A DNA stretch of 64,000 nt from Phascolarctos cinereus (GCF_002099425.1 NW_018344215.1:2333001-2397000); one strand, 5' to 3'. Counted from the stretch's first letter, positions 1 through 11,222 are shown. The notes: generated by a model not told the origin, from the sequence alone. Numbers and translations: made by a program.

Positions 1-1000
1 GAAGGCTGTGTGGTCACTCATTGAGTAGAAGACAGGAAATTCTCATTGAGCTATGAGTTGTAGTGGACTAAAGTCAAATTCTGATCCTTCACTTTGTTTT
101 GGTGGCCTACCCCAAGCCTACCAATCATGTTCTACCAAGCTGGGAAGTCTGGGTACAACTTTGAAAAGGACAATCTATTGTCAAATATTTGCCAGTCTGT
201 TGTCAAAGAATCAGCCTATGCTCGGGGAGGAGATTTAGACCCAGGGAAGTTAAGTAACTTGCAGGGTTGCTGAGCTGGAAGCAGAGCAGTAGCTGGAATA
301 CAAAGCCAGAGCTCTTTCCACTATGGTATACTGGAATTCCATGTAGATAGTCTCTGAATAATAAAGAATTAACTCCAACTTGTTTTTCAAGTATAGATTT
401 CTTCATCATTAACTTTCCAAACCTTTAGAGTTCATCCATTTTTAGTATAAGTCCTTATTCTCTGATGTGACAAATGAACAATGGATATCACAAAACATTT
501 TCTGAAGTATGAAAGAATTCCTCAGCAGGGAAGTCTTTGTATTTTGGTTTTCTTTCTCTGCCTGTGATCCACATTAATTCCCAATCAAGAGAAATATAAT
601 ACAAACCCCCACAAAATGTTGACACTTGACAAGTTTTAATCTATTTCATAGGCTATTGTGCATGCTCAAGATTTTGGTGAGGAGACTCTTAGACCTAAAA
701 GAGGCCAGTCCTTGAAGAGCAAACATGGTTTCTTACTTGTCCCATACTTGGTTGGATGCAAACAAACTTGATCCACTGGCCTTGCTTCCAAAAACTCAGC
801 ATGACCTCCAAGCTACCAAAGGACATCTGAGGACTCCCTGAAAGCTTCAAAGCACCTTTGACCCTGTCTGGGGAACTAGCCACCAAACAAATGCTAGAAT
901 AGAAGTGTGCTATTGAAGAGACCCATGCCTGGCCCCTCTTTTTCCAGGGGTATGGGATATTCTAAATGAATGGATACCTAGCGTATTGTCACCAGGAGTT
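1..1000. other. Unique sequence, no gene seen
   Basis: I see no repeat family, splice-flanked exon or long frame here. The two short frames of about 60 codons overlap on opposite strands and resemble nothing known. The composition is ordinary AT-rich mammalian DNA. Confidence 0.4.
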
Positions 1001-1007
1001 GTATACT

Positions 1008-1175
1008 TCATAAGGCACTGGGCTTGGAGTCATAGAGCCCTGGGTTAAAATTCCTTCCTTAGATATTAGCTAGCTGTGTCAATTGACTTCCCTGGGTCTC
1101 AGTAACTCATCTACATAGTAAGGAGTGTGATCTGATGGCTTCTAAGGTCCCTTCTAGTTCTAATGATACAATCCT
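1008..1175 (+). repeat. tRNA/CORE SINE with L3-like tail
   Basis: The head reads aaggcactgggcttggagtc and the body keeps the CORE-type stretch ending in tagctgtgtcaattgacttc. The tail, ggtcccttctagttctaatg, is the end shared with L3/CR1-type LINEs, which suggests past mobilisation by L3. It is well diverged, so probably old. Confidence 0.7.
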
Positions 1176-1365
1176 GTGCCAAAGCTGCTCAGATAGACTC
1201 CCCTTAACCAAAAAGAAAATAAGAATACCATTGAATGGGAAGGGGTGGATAAAGCTGAGCATTTCTTCACTCCTTGGTGCCCAGGGAAGCAACAGTTTTT
1301 CAATTATTCAACAAATATTCACAAAAAACCTACTGTGTTCAAGATACTATAGCAAACTCTGCACT

Positions 1366-1368
<3 letters not shown>

Positions 1369-1400
<32 letters not shown>
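1369..1400. repeat. (TG)n microsatellite
   Basis: About 15 TG units follow ctaac, with one tat interruption at the end. The frames read through it on both strands are artefacts of the repeat. Confidence 0.95.
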
Positions 1401-1405
<5 letters not shown>

Positions 1406-1720
1406 AAATATTATTCAGTTGTGTGAAGGACAGAAATGATAAAGGTAGGAAAACCCATTAGGAAGCTAAATAATGCTCCAGTTATGTTATAATGAGGGTC
1501 TATTCTAGGTTTGGGTCCTTGGGAACAGAGATACTCAAAGATGAAGGAGTAGGATGAGTCTATCAATAGAATGAGGGAAAACACATGTTTGAAAACATGG
1601 AAGATTAGTGCTATCATAACAGGCATAACAAACTCGAAAGATGAAACCCATTTAGGAGAATGATATTGTTTCAGACTTGTGAATTTCGAGGTGCCAATCA
1701 GATATTGACCAGGAAGTATA

Positions 1721-1970
1721 GACAGATGGCTAGGTGGCACAGTGGGTAGATTTTCAGGAGTAAGAAAGACTCATCTTCCTGAATTAAAATCCAGCCTCAA
1801 ACTTACCAGCTATGTGACCCTGGGAGAGTCACTTAACCCTGTTTGCCTCAGTTAACTTATTTGTAAAATGAACTAGAGAAAGAAATGCAAACCACTCCAC
1901 TATCTTTGCCAAGAAAACCTAAAAGGAGGTCATGAAGAGTCAGACACCAGTGAAAAACAACTGAACATTG
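1721..1970 (+). repeat. RTE-tailed tRNA SINE (Mar1-like)
   Basis: The copy starts gacagatggctaggtggcac, has the CORE-type middle, then a 3-prime part reading ccactatctttgccaagaa and gtcatgaagagtcagacacc. That last part resembles the end of BovB/RTE LINEs, the presumed source of its reverse transcriptase. It is nearly full length and ends in an A/C-rich stretch. Confidence 0.8.
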
Positions 1971-2089
1971 ACAGATAGGAGATATTAGTTTAGACCTTGG
2001 AGGAAAGTAAGAGGACTAGACATTGAGATTTGGGAGTTTGACATAAAGAGTTTGTAGTTAAAATTTGGATGATAAATGAGATTGGGGAG

Positions 2090-2090
<1 letters not shown>

Positions 2091-2160
<70 letters not shown>
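2091..2160. repeat. (GA)n microsatellite, about 32 units
   Basis: The tract is pure GA for about 64 bases and is preceded by gaaagaaa. Polypurine mirror repeats of this length can form triplex DNA. The long SLSLSL frame on the minus strand is only a reading of this repeat. Confidence 0.97.
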
Positions 2161-2165
<5 letters not shown>

Positions 2166-2719
2166 ATTAGAGAAAAAAAGAAGAAGAGGGCCAGGGCCAC
2201 GCTTGGGGGAAAGGTCTTAATTAGGAAAGGAGGTACTAAGATGCTATAGAAAGAGACTGGCTCTTCAGTCCTTCTGTTGCAACACATGAGAATAGCCTGA
2301 TTAGAAATCATCTTCAGAGCAATAATTAACTCATTAATGAGATATTTTCTATATTGCCTCCTTCAAAAGCAAGCTTGGCAGTCAGCTACTCGTTGGCAGC
2401 AAATGAGGGCAGCAGAGCACCTGGCAGAGATGACGCTCCATGAAGGCTTTTGATTGGAAGAGAGCAGTGCATACTGCAGCAAAACTGAGGGAGGGACAAA
2501 TAGGCTACCTTGTGTTGGATTTAGTGTTTGTGCCAGATAGAGCATGGGACTCTAAGAATTAGTTGTGCAATAATATCAGAGAAATAAAGAGTTCATGTTG
2601 ATCAGGAAAGGCTGTTTACATTTTGTTTTTCAACATCACACTGACTGGAAGAGAAAGCCTCCCTGGTTTTTAATGACCAGATCTGCAAAAGCAATATCTA
2701 AAGATGATTCTCTTTGAGG
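2161..2719. other. Unique sequence, no gene seen
   Basis: No recognised repeat or exon. A frame of 60 codons on the minus strand near 2363-2545 has no recognisable motif. Confidence 0.35.
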
Positions 2720-2957
2720 ATATTAGGTGGTACAGTGGATAGAGTATAGGGCCTGAAGTCAGAAAGACTTGAGTTCAAATTCAGCCCCAGACACTTGCTA
2801 GCCATGTGACATTTAACCTCTGTTTGACTCAGTTGCCTCAACTTTAAAATGGGGATAATAACTCCTACCTCACAGGTTGTTGTAAGGATCAAATATAAAA
2901 TAATATTTACAAAGTGCTTAGCACAGTGCCTGGTAGGTGCTTAATAGAGGATTGTTT
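2720..2957 (+). repeat. tRNA/CORE SINE with L2-like tail (MIR/THER type)
   Basis: The head ttaggtggtacagtggatag is followed by gagttcaaattcagccccag, then atggggataataactcctac and a tail reading gtgcttagcacagtgcctgg. That tail matches the L2 3-prime end, as in MIR/THER SINEs. Confidence 0.8.
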
Positions 2958-3344
2958 CCTTGCCCCCGCCCCCCAGTTTTAATTATAGTTAGAGGATATT
3001 GCTACAATCAGGAAAAACACACATTAGTGGAACCAGACGGCAATTGGTGTGACAAATGCTGAAGATGAGAGCACCAGATTCCTCCCCTACCCTCATTTCC
3101 TGTAGCTTACCTAAATATGAGAGGTAGCCCAGGCTTAGCCTAGGGCTGGTGTTTCTATAACCTTATTGCAGAAGTGACATGTTTGTCAGAAACAAGAGCC
3201 AAAGAGCCTGGTAAGACCACTATGGTACAAAGCAATGTGGATCTAAAAAGTCTCCTTGCCTGAGGGACTTTCCCTAAAGACCTCTTTTTGAGTTCTCCTT
3301 TATAATGAGCATGCCTGGTAAGAGTATCATGCTATAGACAGTGC

Positions 3345-3420
3345 TATGAACAACTGTTCTTCACTCTTCAAGAGGACCAGTGACACCACAATGCTGATAT
3401 TAACAACTGGAGGTGTTAGG
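3345..3420 (+). repeat. Possible unnamed marsupial interspersed repeat, fragment
   Basis: The stretch ttcttcactcttcaagagga followed by ccagtgacacc is similar to 9450-9490, so the two may be copies of one family. I cannot name it. Confidence 0.35.
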
Positions 3421-3720
3421 GAAGATCTGAAGCACAATGAGTGTGTCCTTGACGATCCCTTCTCGGCCATTGCTTCGTTACAGTCTTGGGTTTGACCATA
3501 CCAGAGGTTGCAGAACCTCTGGAGTCAGAAGTAATGTGATCCTGCCACTAAGAAGAACTGTATTCAGGAGGATGCTCTTGGAGGCTGCATCTGGAAGGTC
3601 TCAGAACCATCCTTATGAACATAAATTTTTGTTATACTCTGGAAAAAAGTGTTATCCATGGGCCCTTTTAAGGAACTAAATGATAACATCAGACGAAGGC
3701 ATTAGGACATACTCTGGCTA

Positions 3721-3880
3721 CTTTTCTTGTTGTTGTTGTTGTTTTGTGAGGCGGTTGGGGTTAAGTGACTTGCCCAGGGTCACACAGCTAGTGTGTATCA
3801 TGTGGCTGAGGCCAGATTTGAATGCAGGTCCATCTGACTCCAGGGCCGGTGCTCTATCCACTGTGCCACCTAGCTGCCCC
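3721..3880 (-). repeat. WSINE1-like tRNA SINE
   Basis: Read on the minus strand it starts ggggcagctaggtggcacag and ends after cacttaaccccaaccgcctc in a CAA/A-rich tail. The flanks at 3712-3726 (ctctggctacttttc) and 3883-3897 (ctctgcctactcttt) match at most positions and look like a target-site duplication. A reading frame on the minus strand covers the element but has no coding meaning. Confidence 0.85.
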
Positions 3881-3994
3881 ATCCTCTGCCTACTCTTTAG
3901 AGACCTCTGGACCCCCTCAGTGCCTGTATCATGCCTTGCTGTTACTTTGGCCAATCTTTAGCAGCTGTCACCATCTCTGCCCCTTCTAATATAT

Positions 3995-4110
3995 TCCTTT
4001 TTATATGAATAATATTTTATTGATATCTTTTGTATTTACATTGCCAACATTTCCCATTGTATCCCCTTCCACAGTCATCCCTTTCCCCCCCCCCCGTAAT
4101 AATACCTCTA
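3995..4110 (-). repeat. L1 3-prime end fragment
   Basis: The sequence aatattttattgatatcttt followed by acattgccaacatttccc resembles the 3-prime UTR of marsupial L1 read on the opposite strand. It includes a run of about 10 C at 4086-4096. The right border is unclear. Confidence 0.5.
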
Positions 4111-4481
4111 ATTGTTTCTGATCAGGTCTAATCTCTGTTTGGAGAGGACAGTTAGGAGATGACTCAGAGTGAGTGTAACTAGTAATTGTTTCTGTCCTGG
4201 CCATAAACTGCAGCCAGTATGCTTTAGAGGTAGGTACTGAGCCTGCGTCTTCCTAACTGACCCTAAGGAAAGTTGCCAATTGCAGAGGGTTGCAAATCTG
4301 CACTGGTGGAAGGGCTTCCCTCAATGAGTTCTTTCCTCTAATGACATCACACGTCCAGTCCCCCCTCCCACACAGTTCCTCCAAAAAGGGAAAAGAATAT
4401 GGATCCTCCAATATTCAGGAAAGTCCGGAGTATTTATCATCACATTTGGCCTTTCAGCAGGTTTGGAATGTGGCCGACTCA

Positions 4482-4685
4482 AGAATCACAGATTTGGGGC
4501 TGGAAGGAACCTTAGAGCTGTGTAACTCAACTCAGTCATCCTGCAGATAAGGAAACAGGCCCAGAGAGAAGCTGGGCTTGTCCAAAGTCACAGTGATGCT
4601 AAGTATCAGGGGCAACAGGATCAGAACCCGGGACCTTCTGGCCGACTCCAAGGAGGCTCTTTCCACGGGGCAACATGGCCTCTGT
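4482..4685 (-). repeat. tRNA/CORE SINE with L3-like tail
   Basis: On the plus strand this reads agatttggggctggaaggaa, then ggaaacaggcccagagag and a SINE head complement ending near ctctttccac. This is the L3-tailed SINE in reverse. Confidence 0.75.
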
Positions 4686-4811
4686 TTTTATGTTCCCTTT
4701 CTGTCCTAATATCCCATCAGGATTCTTGATAATGACTCAATGTATGAGATGTTCACAGTTCTGAAGAGTGTAGTGTTTTTTAAAATATATTGCTATTGGT
4801 GTGAGCCCGTG

Positions 4812-5050
4812 AGTGCAGCCCAGTAGATAGAGCGTCAGATCTGGAATCAGGAAGATTAAAGTTCACATCCAGCCTCAGAGGCTTCCTAGTCATAGGACCC
4901 GGAGAAAGTCACTTCACCTCTCTCAGCCTCAATTTCCTAATCTTTACAATGAGAATAATAGCACCTACCTTAAGTGTCATTGTGAGACTCAAATGAGATG
5001 ATTATAGGTAAAATGCTTTGCAAAACTTAGAGGTTTTATAGAAAGGCTGC
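4812..5050 (+). repeat. tRNA/CORE SINE with L2-like tail
   Basis: The head gcagcccagtagatagagcg leads to gttcacatccagcctcagag and a 3-prime part with gagaataatagcacctacc. The final aaaatgctttgcaaaactta is the usual end of this SINE. Confidence 0.75.
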
Positions 5051-5099
5051 TCACTACCATCCTCTCTCTAGTTCTTAAGCAGGCCCTTTATCTACTAAG

Positions 5100-5100
5100 C

Positions 5101-5132
<32 letters not shown>

Positions 5133-5210
5133 AACAACAACAATAATAATAGCTAATATTTACATAGCATTTTCTATGTGCCAGGCATGGTGTTAAATGT
5201 CAAAATTAAC
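5100..5210 (-). repeat. (AAT)n tract and CORE-SINE tail fragment
   Basis: A run of about nine AAT units changes into AAC and AAT again. It leads into atagctaatatttacatagc and tctatgtgccaggcatgg. The latter is the 3-prime part of a MIR/THER-type SINE on the minus strand, and the AAT run is its simple tail. Confidence 0.6.
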
Positions 5211-5870
5211 TCTAAGTCTAGCGCTCTCTTCCATCTGTTCTCTGACCACACAAGTTGGAAACACTGAGCAAGCGGCCTGAGTTACTTAATCACTGAGGGG
5301 CCTGGCACCTCACCAGGACTATGAGGTAGAGATGCATTGTTCGTGTTCATCACTGGAAGGGATTTCCTAATGAAATTATCAACCCAGACCAAAAACCTAA
5401 AAATTCCTTTTGGCAGCCAAAGGAGTTCAGTTGTGATCACGATAGGGTGCTTGATTCATACAACAGGCATTTGCTGAGTGCTTGCTGTATACATAGTTAT
5501 AGAATTATACTAAGTACTGTGAATAGTTTCTCAAACTTTTAATTAGGCCGTGAAATTTGCCTTGGGAAAAAGGAGATTAGTTTTTTTGCAATCTGCTGGA
5601 CAGATATCCAGGGGAGAAGGAATAAGAGACTATATTCTCTCAGTCAAAAGAGCTGATCCTCTATAAAACTCAGGTGCTATTTCTTCCAGTGTGCCCAAAG
5701 AAGATTTCAGCTATACTAAACCTCCCAGGTCAGGCAGAGGAAGATGTTCAAGGGTTTTTTTTCATTTCAGCCAATGGAAGATTAACTTCCCCATTGTAAT
5801 GGTGCCATTACATTTGTGCCTGCAGAACACAGACCTTTACAAGTCTATCTATATGAGAGAAGGCTCAAAA
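5211..5870. other. Mostly unique sequence
   Basis: No gene seen. A stretch near 5455-5520 (caacaggcatttgctgagtg) may be a decayed L2 3-prime end on the minus strand, but it is too short to be sure. Confidence 0.35.
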
Positions 5871-5873
5871 GGA

Positions 5874-5877
<4 letters not shown>

Positions 5878-5961
<84 letters not shown>
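5878..5961. repeat. (GA)n microsatellite, about 42 units
   Basis: About 84 bases of pure GA, the longest of three such tracts in the window. Two overlapping plus-strand frames run through it as ERERER and are artefacts. Confidence 0.97.
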
Positions 5962-5965
<4 letters not shown>

Positions 5966-6064
5966 TTACATTTTTCTCTCAGTGCACAACTTGGACCATT
6001 CAAGCCTAGAACACAGAGTGGCCTGGTTAAGAACGCCTCCTTCTGGTAAAAGACCTCTCAATAA

Positions 6065-6310
6065 CGAGAACTGGCATTTTCTTCTATAGGGCTTTAAGGT
6101 TGGCAGTGCACATTAGGGATGTTATCTCTTCCTCACAATGCTCTAGTGAGTGAGTAGGGTGGTATTATCTTCATTTGATGAATGAGGAATCTGAGTCAAC
6201 AAGAGGAGTAGTGATTTCTCCATCATCTATCTAGCAGCTAGTAAGCATGTAAGGGGATATTCAGACTGAGTCATTTCTGTCTCCAAGGTGGTCCTCTATC
6301 TGCCATGCTA
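6065..6310 (-). repeat. CORE SINE (MIR/THER type), diverged
   Basis: The order ggctttaaggttggcagtgc, tcctcacaatgctctag, tgaatgaggaatctgagtca and agcagctagtaagc is that of a reversed MIR/THER SINE with about a quarter of positions changed. Confidence 0.6.
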
Positions 6311-6347
6311 GACAGAGATGATTCTGCCTTTTCTCTCTAGAAATACT

Positions 6348-6577
6348 TTGTTGTTGTTCAGTCATTTTTCAAATACGTCTGACTCTTTGTGACCCCATTT
6401 GGGGCTTACTTGTCAGAGGCACCAGCTCATTTTATAGATGAGGAAACTGAGGCAAAAGTGTTAAATGACTTACCCAGGGTCACATAGCTAATGTCTGAGG
6501 TCAGATTTGAGCTCAAGAAGATGAGTCTTCCTGACTCCATTCCCATCGCTCTTTCCACTGTACTACCTGGCAGCTAG
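6348..6577 (-). repeat. RTE-tailed tRNA SINE (Mar1-like)
   Basis: It opens with ttgttgttcagtcatttttc and tctttgtgaccccatttggg, the complement of the RTE-like tail. It continues through gatgaggaaactgaggcaaa and ends at ctacctggcagct, the complement of the head. Nearly full length. Confidence 0.85.
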
Positions 6578-6884
6578 GAAGGACTCAGAGTAACAACACC
6601 ATCTCTACTTTTTATTCTCAGTCACTCTCTGTTGTGCATTAGAGATTTCATTCAATTCAATTAAAGGGAGGAGAGGCCTATCGACAAAGAAAACTGGAAC
6701 CCAAAGGAATTGAAAAAGCAAAGCTCTAACAACTGGGGCATTGGAAGCAAGATTTGTGGAGATGGACCTAATTTCACCAAGTTTTGAAGGAAGCAAAGGA
6801 TTATTGCAGAGATGATAGGGAGAATGTTTTAGGCATGTGTGTGGCCTCTGCAAATAAGAAGGGAGCAATAATAGATAGATGTAA

Positions 6885-7000
6885 TCCAGGCCCTCTCCTC
6901 CCATTTTACAACTGAGGAAATGAAGAGCTCAAAATGTCGCATGACTTATTTCTGGTCACAGAACCCTTAACCCCCAATCTGGTGCCTGTTCCACTTTCAG
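6885..7000 (-). repeat. CORE SINE fragment
   Basis: The words cccattttacaactgaggaa and tctggtcacagaaccc fit the middle of a reversed CORE SINE. Both ends are lost. Confidence 0.45.
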
Positions 7001-7584
7001 TGACCTGGTGATGAACTATAAGGATGGTCCTCTGTCTTGCTTCCCCACCTTTATGCTGATCCTGAACACCATACTTGCAATAATCCTAGAGAGCTTAGTC
7101 TTCAATTATAATGATGAAGGACTGGCCAGAAGGAAGGAAAAAAAATCGTAATTACAGTAGAAAGCAAGGTTTGACGCTACTCCTTCTGGCAGGTTGCTTC
7201 CCTCTGTTGGCCAAAGTGCTAGGCCTGGTCCTGGCCCTTCTTGTGGCCAAGCTGGCTCCATCCTGAATGGTAGCCTGGCCGGTCTGATGTATCTGCAGTT
7301 GGATCTCTCTATTCTATCCATTTCCTCCTTCCTAGGCCTTGTGATGAGTAAAGTATTAGGAGATAGGTAGGAAACTTGATTTGATCTGGGACCAGATATT
7401 AACATCTGAGACACAAGGCCAACCTTACCTGACCACAGTGTTATGCATAGACCATAAAACGTCTGCCCCCTCCAACAGAAGAGCATTTTCTCTCTCACTC
7501 TTACTGGTCTTCAAGCTTCCACAGTCGTATTTCACTGTGGGGTGAGGATCTTCTTTTCATTTCTACTCGTTCAGCATTATCATT
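7001..7584. other. Unique sequence, no gene supported
   Basis: A 130-codon minus-strand frame lies at 7106-7498. It has no recognised domain, no similar-looking partner nearby and no clear splice context, so I treat it as a chance frame. Confidence 0.35.
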
Positions 7585-7825
7585 GGTGGAACATTTGTAT
7601 GGAACTTTAAGGTTTGCAAAGAGCTTTACAAATATTATCTCATTTGATCCTCACAGCAACCTGAGGGGGTAGATGCTATTATTATCCCCATTTTACAGAT
7701 GAGGAAACTGAGGCTGAAGGTGATTAATTGACTTGCCTAGGTCACACAGCTAATAGGCATCTGAGGCAGGATTTGAACTCTGGTCTTCCTGACTCCTGGC
7801 CCAGAGTTCCATTCACTATACCACC
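7585..7825 (-). repeat. CORE SINE (MIR/THER type)
   Basis: Well preserved: ggaactttaaggtttgcaaa, atattatctcatttgatcct, ttttacagatgaggaaactg and ggtcacacagctaatagg, ending at cactataccacc. This is the reverse of a MIR/THER SINE. Confidence 0.85.
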
Positions 7826-7921
7826 TTGCTCACTACCTAGTGTTTTTATATAGCATTTGAAAATTTTGGAAGCCTTTTAAGTGAAAAAAAAAAAAGTTCC
7901 CAGTGATTGTTTGCAGAAGGA

Positions 7922-8169
7922 GCAGGTAGTTGGAACAGTAGATAGAACACTGGGCTTAGAATCAGGGAAACTTATCTTCCTGAGTTCAAATCTGGCTTCA
8001 GATACTTACTAGCTGTGTGATCCTGGGCAACTCACTTAATCCTATTTGCCTCATCTTCCTCATCTGTAAAATGAGTTGGAGAAGGAAATGGCAAATTACT
8101 CCAGTATCTTTGCCAAGAAAACCCCAGATGGGACTGTGAAGAGTTGGACTGAAACAACTGAACAACAAA
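7922..8169 (+). repeat. RTE-tailed tRNA SINE (Mar1-like)
   Basis: It runs from gcaggtagttggaacagtag through gagttcaaatctggcttcag and ccagtatctttgccaagaaa to aacaactgaacaacaaaa. The 3-prime part shows the RTE/BovB-type end. Confidence 0.85.
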
Positions 8170-8171
8170 AC

Positions 8172-8440
8172 TGATTACAGAATCTTAGCACCTCAGAGCC
8201 TGAAGGGATCTCAGACGCCATTTTGTCCAGCCCCTATCTGAGCAATAACCATCTCTCCAATTTGCCTGACAAGTGGTCATCCAGCTTTTGCTTGCAGACT
8301 TCCTGGGATGGGAAGCTCACTACCTAAGAAGATAGCCTATTGGGAGAGACTGATTTATTGTGGATTTTTTTTTCTTACATCAAGTGGGCAAATTGACCTT
8401 TTGGGAACTTCCCTGTATTGTCCTCATGGCAAAATAAAAT
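8172..8440 (-). repeat. L3 (CR1-type) LINE 3-prime end
   Basis: The plus strand reads cagaatcttagcacctcaga, tttgtccagcccctatctga, gacaagtggtcatccagctt and ttttcttacatcaagtgggc. These are in the order of the reversed L3 3-prime end. The (AAAAT)n tract follows directly. Confidence 0.75.
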
Positions 8441-8457
8441 AAAATAAAATAAAATAA
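8430..8457. repeat. (AAAAT)n microsatellite
   Basis: Five to six AAAAT units. Confidence 0.9.
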
Positions 8458-8459
8458 TT

Positions 8460-9435
8460 TGTATTCCATAATGACTTCCTTTCCTCTGATTAATAGACTT
8501 GAATTAAGTTTAACTCGCCAAGCCCAGATTCAAGGTGTGCTGTTTGACAGTACTGTGAAGGGGCCAGGAAACAGGGAGGCAAATCTGGAATGAGCTCTGT
8601 CTTTGCCTAACTTTGAGAGGGTCAAATCTCTTCTTTCTCCTGAAAGGGGAGTCCTAGCTGTCTGCTTCAACTCAGAATTCACACGTTTCTAAACTATAGT
8701 GAGCTTGAGCCCTTTAGAACCAGCAACAGCATGGATTTCCACCCTCTCCCCTGTGATATTTATCTTATCCCTTTAAGGAACTAAATACGATTTTAACCTT
8801 CAAATAGAAAACAGAATGTCAGAGCTAGAGGGGACTTTAGCCAAGCCCCCACTGTCTGCTTTGGAAGCTGTTAACTGTGTTGCAATGACTCTGCACAAAC
8901 AAAGCTTACAGTCCCTCATTCACTTAGTATAGACAGGCTGGGTGGGTTATCCTGGTTGAAAAGGTCTCTACACTGTAGCTTACCTGTTGGTTAGCACTCC
9001 AGACTCAATGAAACTGCCCCTTGAATTACAGGCATATGGTACATTGCTGGGGATAAATTTGAAGACCTTCTAGTTTTTAGGTTCTACCAGACCTTACATT
9101 CTACTGGCATAATCTTCAAGTACTTTCTGCAGAGGTATAACTAGGGTGAAGGCACAAGGTAGTAAATTTAGAAGTCATCAGTACCACCATCTTGAGTGTA
9201 TTCTCTCTCCTGTCTAACGAGCCCCGTGACAGTGACCTCATCCTGGGGTACACTTGTCTTTTCACCCACTCCCAACAGAAACAATTCCCTTCACAGCGTA
9301 GAAACCTCCTGGTGTTCAGGAAAGCCTCTACCCTTCGTGGATTTCTCCTGCTCCACCTTTTTCCAGATACAAAAATTGATAGTTATGACTCAGGCTCCAT
9401 GCTAACATGAGGCTTAGGGAGAGGATTTAGTCTTC
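8460..9435. other. Unique sequence, no gene seen
   Basis: Two overlapping plus-strand frames of about 70 codons at 9192-9410 are in different phases and neither is recognisable. A short stretch at 8811-8835 (agaatgtcagagctagaggg) looks like the edge of an L3-tailed SINE. Confidence 0.35.
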
Positions 9436-9436
9436 A

Positions 9437-9690
9437 TTTCATTGTTGTTTTGTTCGTAGTTCTCCAAGAGGACCATGCCATCAGTGAGGTGATGCCATGA
9501 CAGCCAAGTAAATTGGAAAGGGCTGTGCAAAGTCACCAGCCTCATTTTCTCCTCCAGTGCCATCTGGGTCCAGTGGTGAGATACAGATCCAGATGACTAG
9601 AGATGACCCAGGGTGCAGTTGGAGACCTTGGTCTTTTCAAGCTAAGGTCTTTAACAGATCTCAGTTTGATTGAGGCAGCACCTATTCAGT
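9437..9690 (+). repeat. Unnamed marsupial interspersed repeat
   Basis: The motif ttctccaagaggaccatgcc, then gtgcaaagtcaccagcctca and gccatctgggtccagtggtg, is one I recall as dispersed in marsupial genomes. I cannot give a family name. A partial relative is at 3345-3420. Confidence 0.5.
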
Positions 9691-10423
9691 GATTAAGGCT
9701 TCATTTTACAGACAATGTAACTAAGTCCTTAAGAGGTAAGGTGTCTTAGTCAAGGCAGTCCTAGAATCAGAGACATTTTGGGGTGGGAGAAAACATGGCC
9801 CCTGATATAATGCATCACCTGCTTTGTATGAGTAATAAATACAACATTTCCATAATGATTAATTCTTGTTCACTTTCTACTTTTTTATCTTTAAGTATAT
9901 AGATGAGCACAAATTCTCCTAAGCCCAGTGTGGTATCATCCCCACCTTCCTTGATTCTAGTCTATATTATACAATGTTTATAGATACAGGAGATACTTAA
10001 TTGAAACTTCATGATCTTGAATGAATTCTTAGTCTCTTGCTGGCTTGTAAAATCAGCACATCTATTTGGTTCTAGCTAACCACTTTCTTCTAAAATCCTA
10101 TTATTTGGAGGTAGTTTAAGTCTCTTGATTAGAGTCTAGTAAAAATTTATAGCTTCTTTGCAGGTCCCTTTCACTGTAAAGATAGTTCCTGGCCTCTAAA
10201 ATCAAGGAGAATTCTGCATATAGATGCTTCAAAGACTCCATTGTGGATACTTGATAAAAAACATAACTTTCTGGTGATTCGGTTTCCTTCTATGAACCCT
10301 AAACATCTACTGTGGGTAGGGCACTGTCACAGGGGCTAAAGATAGAACTGGCACTGTTTAGTTTGGAGACGAAGACTTAGAGGAAACATGAAAGTTGCCT
10401 TCAAGCATATAAGGGCTGATGTC
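9691..10423. other. Unique or decayed sequence
   Basis: No gene seen. The stretch 10340-10410 (gtttggagacgaagacttag) may be part of an old L3-related repeat. Confidence 0.3.
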
Positions 10424-10505
10424 GATCAGTCAATCTATCAATCAGTAATCATTCATCAAGAACTACTCCATCCCAGGTACTCTGCCAAGCTCTGGAGATA
10501 CAAAG
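10424..10505 (-). repeat. L2 3-prime end fragment
   Basis: The words atcaatcagtaatcattcat, ccaggtactctgccaagctc and ggagatacaaagg are the reversed L2 3-prime end. Confidence 0.6.
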
Positions 10506-10751
10506 GAATCCATCTGCCTCTGGGCAGCCAGAATTATTAGGGTGATTTTTTTTTTTTACATAGATCTGAATTTTTTTTCGTGCCTTTGACCCATCGTTCA
10601 TTTTTCCTTCTAGTGCCAAATAGAACAAGCTTAACTCCCTCCTATACAACAGCTCTTTGGATACTTTAAACAGATTAACAAAACAAAGGACTCTGTTATA
10701 GTTCTCTGAGTCCTCTCTTCTCCAACCTAAAGACTCCTAGTTCCTTCAACT

Positions 10752-10862
10752 TAGTCAATTATTATTAAGCAGTTACTATGTGCCAGGCACCATGCTAAGA
10801 GGTGTAGATACAAAAAGAGGCAAAAACCCAGTCACAGCCCCCCAGGAGGTTACAATCTGATA
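10752..10862 (-). repeat. L2 3-prime end fragment
   Basis: Reads attaagcagttactatgtgc, caggcaccatgctaagag and caggaggttacaatctga, the reversed L2 3-prime end. Confidence 0.8.
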
Positions 10863-11089
10863 CTCCTATGGCATAATCTCAGGATCATTCACCATGCTAG
10901 TCACACTCTTAGTGTCCAGTTTGCCGGTGACCCTCCTTAAGGTAGCAGCAATAACCAAAAGAAATTGTATAGGACTTACAGACTGCGTAAGTCAGAAGTC
11001 ACTAGAATTTTTTTCTGATACCCTAGAATCAGTCTTCAGCTAACAGGGAATAAATACCAAAAGCACCTAGGAATGCTGTTGATTCTGTG

Positions 11090-11222
11090 TTCATAGTTCT
11101 TATTTGTGTTGTCTCCCCTAACATACTGTGAACTCCTTGAGAGAAGAGACTATCCTCTCTAGTGCTTAGCACAGTGGCTGGCACATAGTAGGTCCTTAAC
11201 AAATGCTTATTAATTGACTGGA
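11090..11222 (+). repeat. L2 3-prime end fragment
   Basis: Reads tactgtgaactccttgagag, tagtgcttagcacagtggct and ggcacatagtaggtccttaa, the forward L2 3-prime end. Confidence 0.8.

Noticed and set aside
5691-6089. 132-codon plus-strand frame
   Set aside because: Most of it is the reading of a (GA)n microsatellite.
7106-7498. 130-codon minus-strand frame
   Set aside because: No recognised motif, and composition and codon use do not differ from neighbouring non-coding sequence as far as I can judge.
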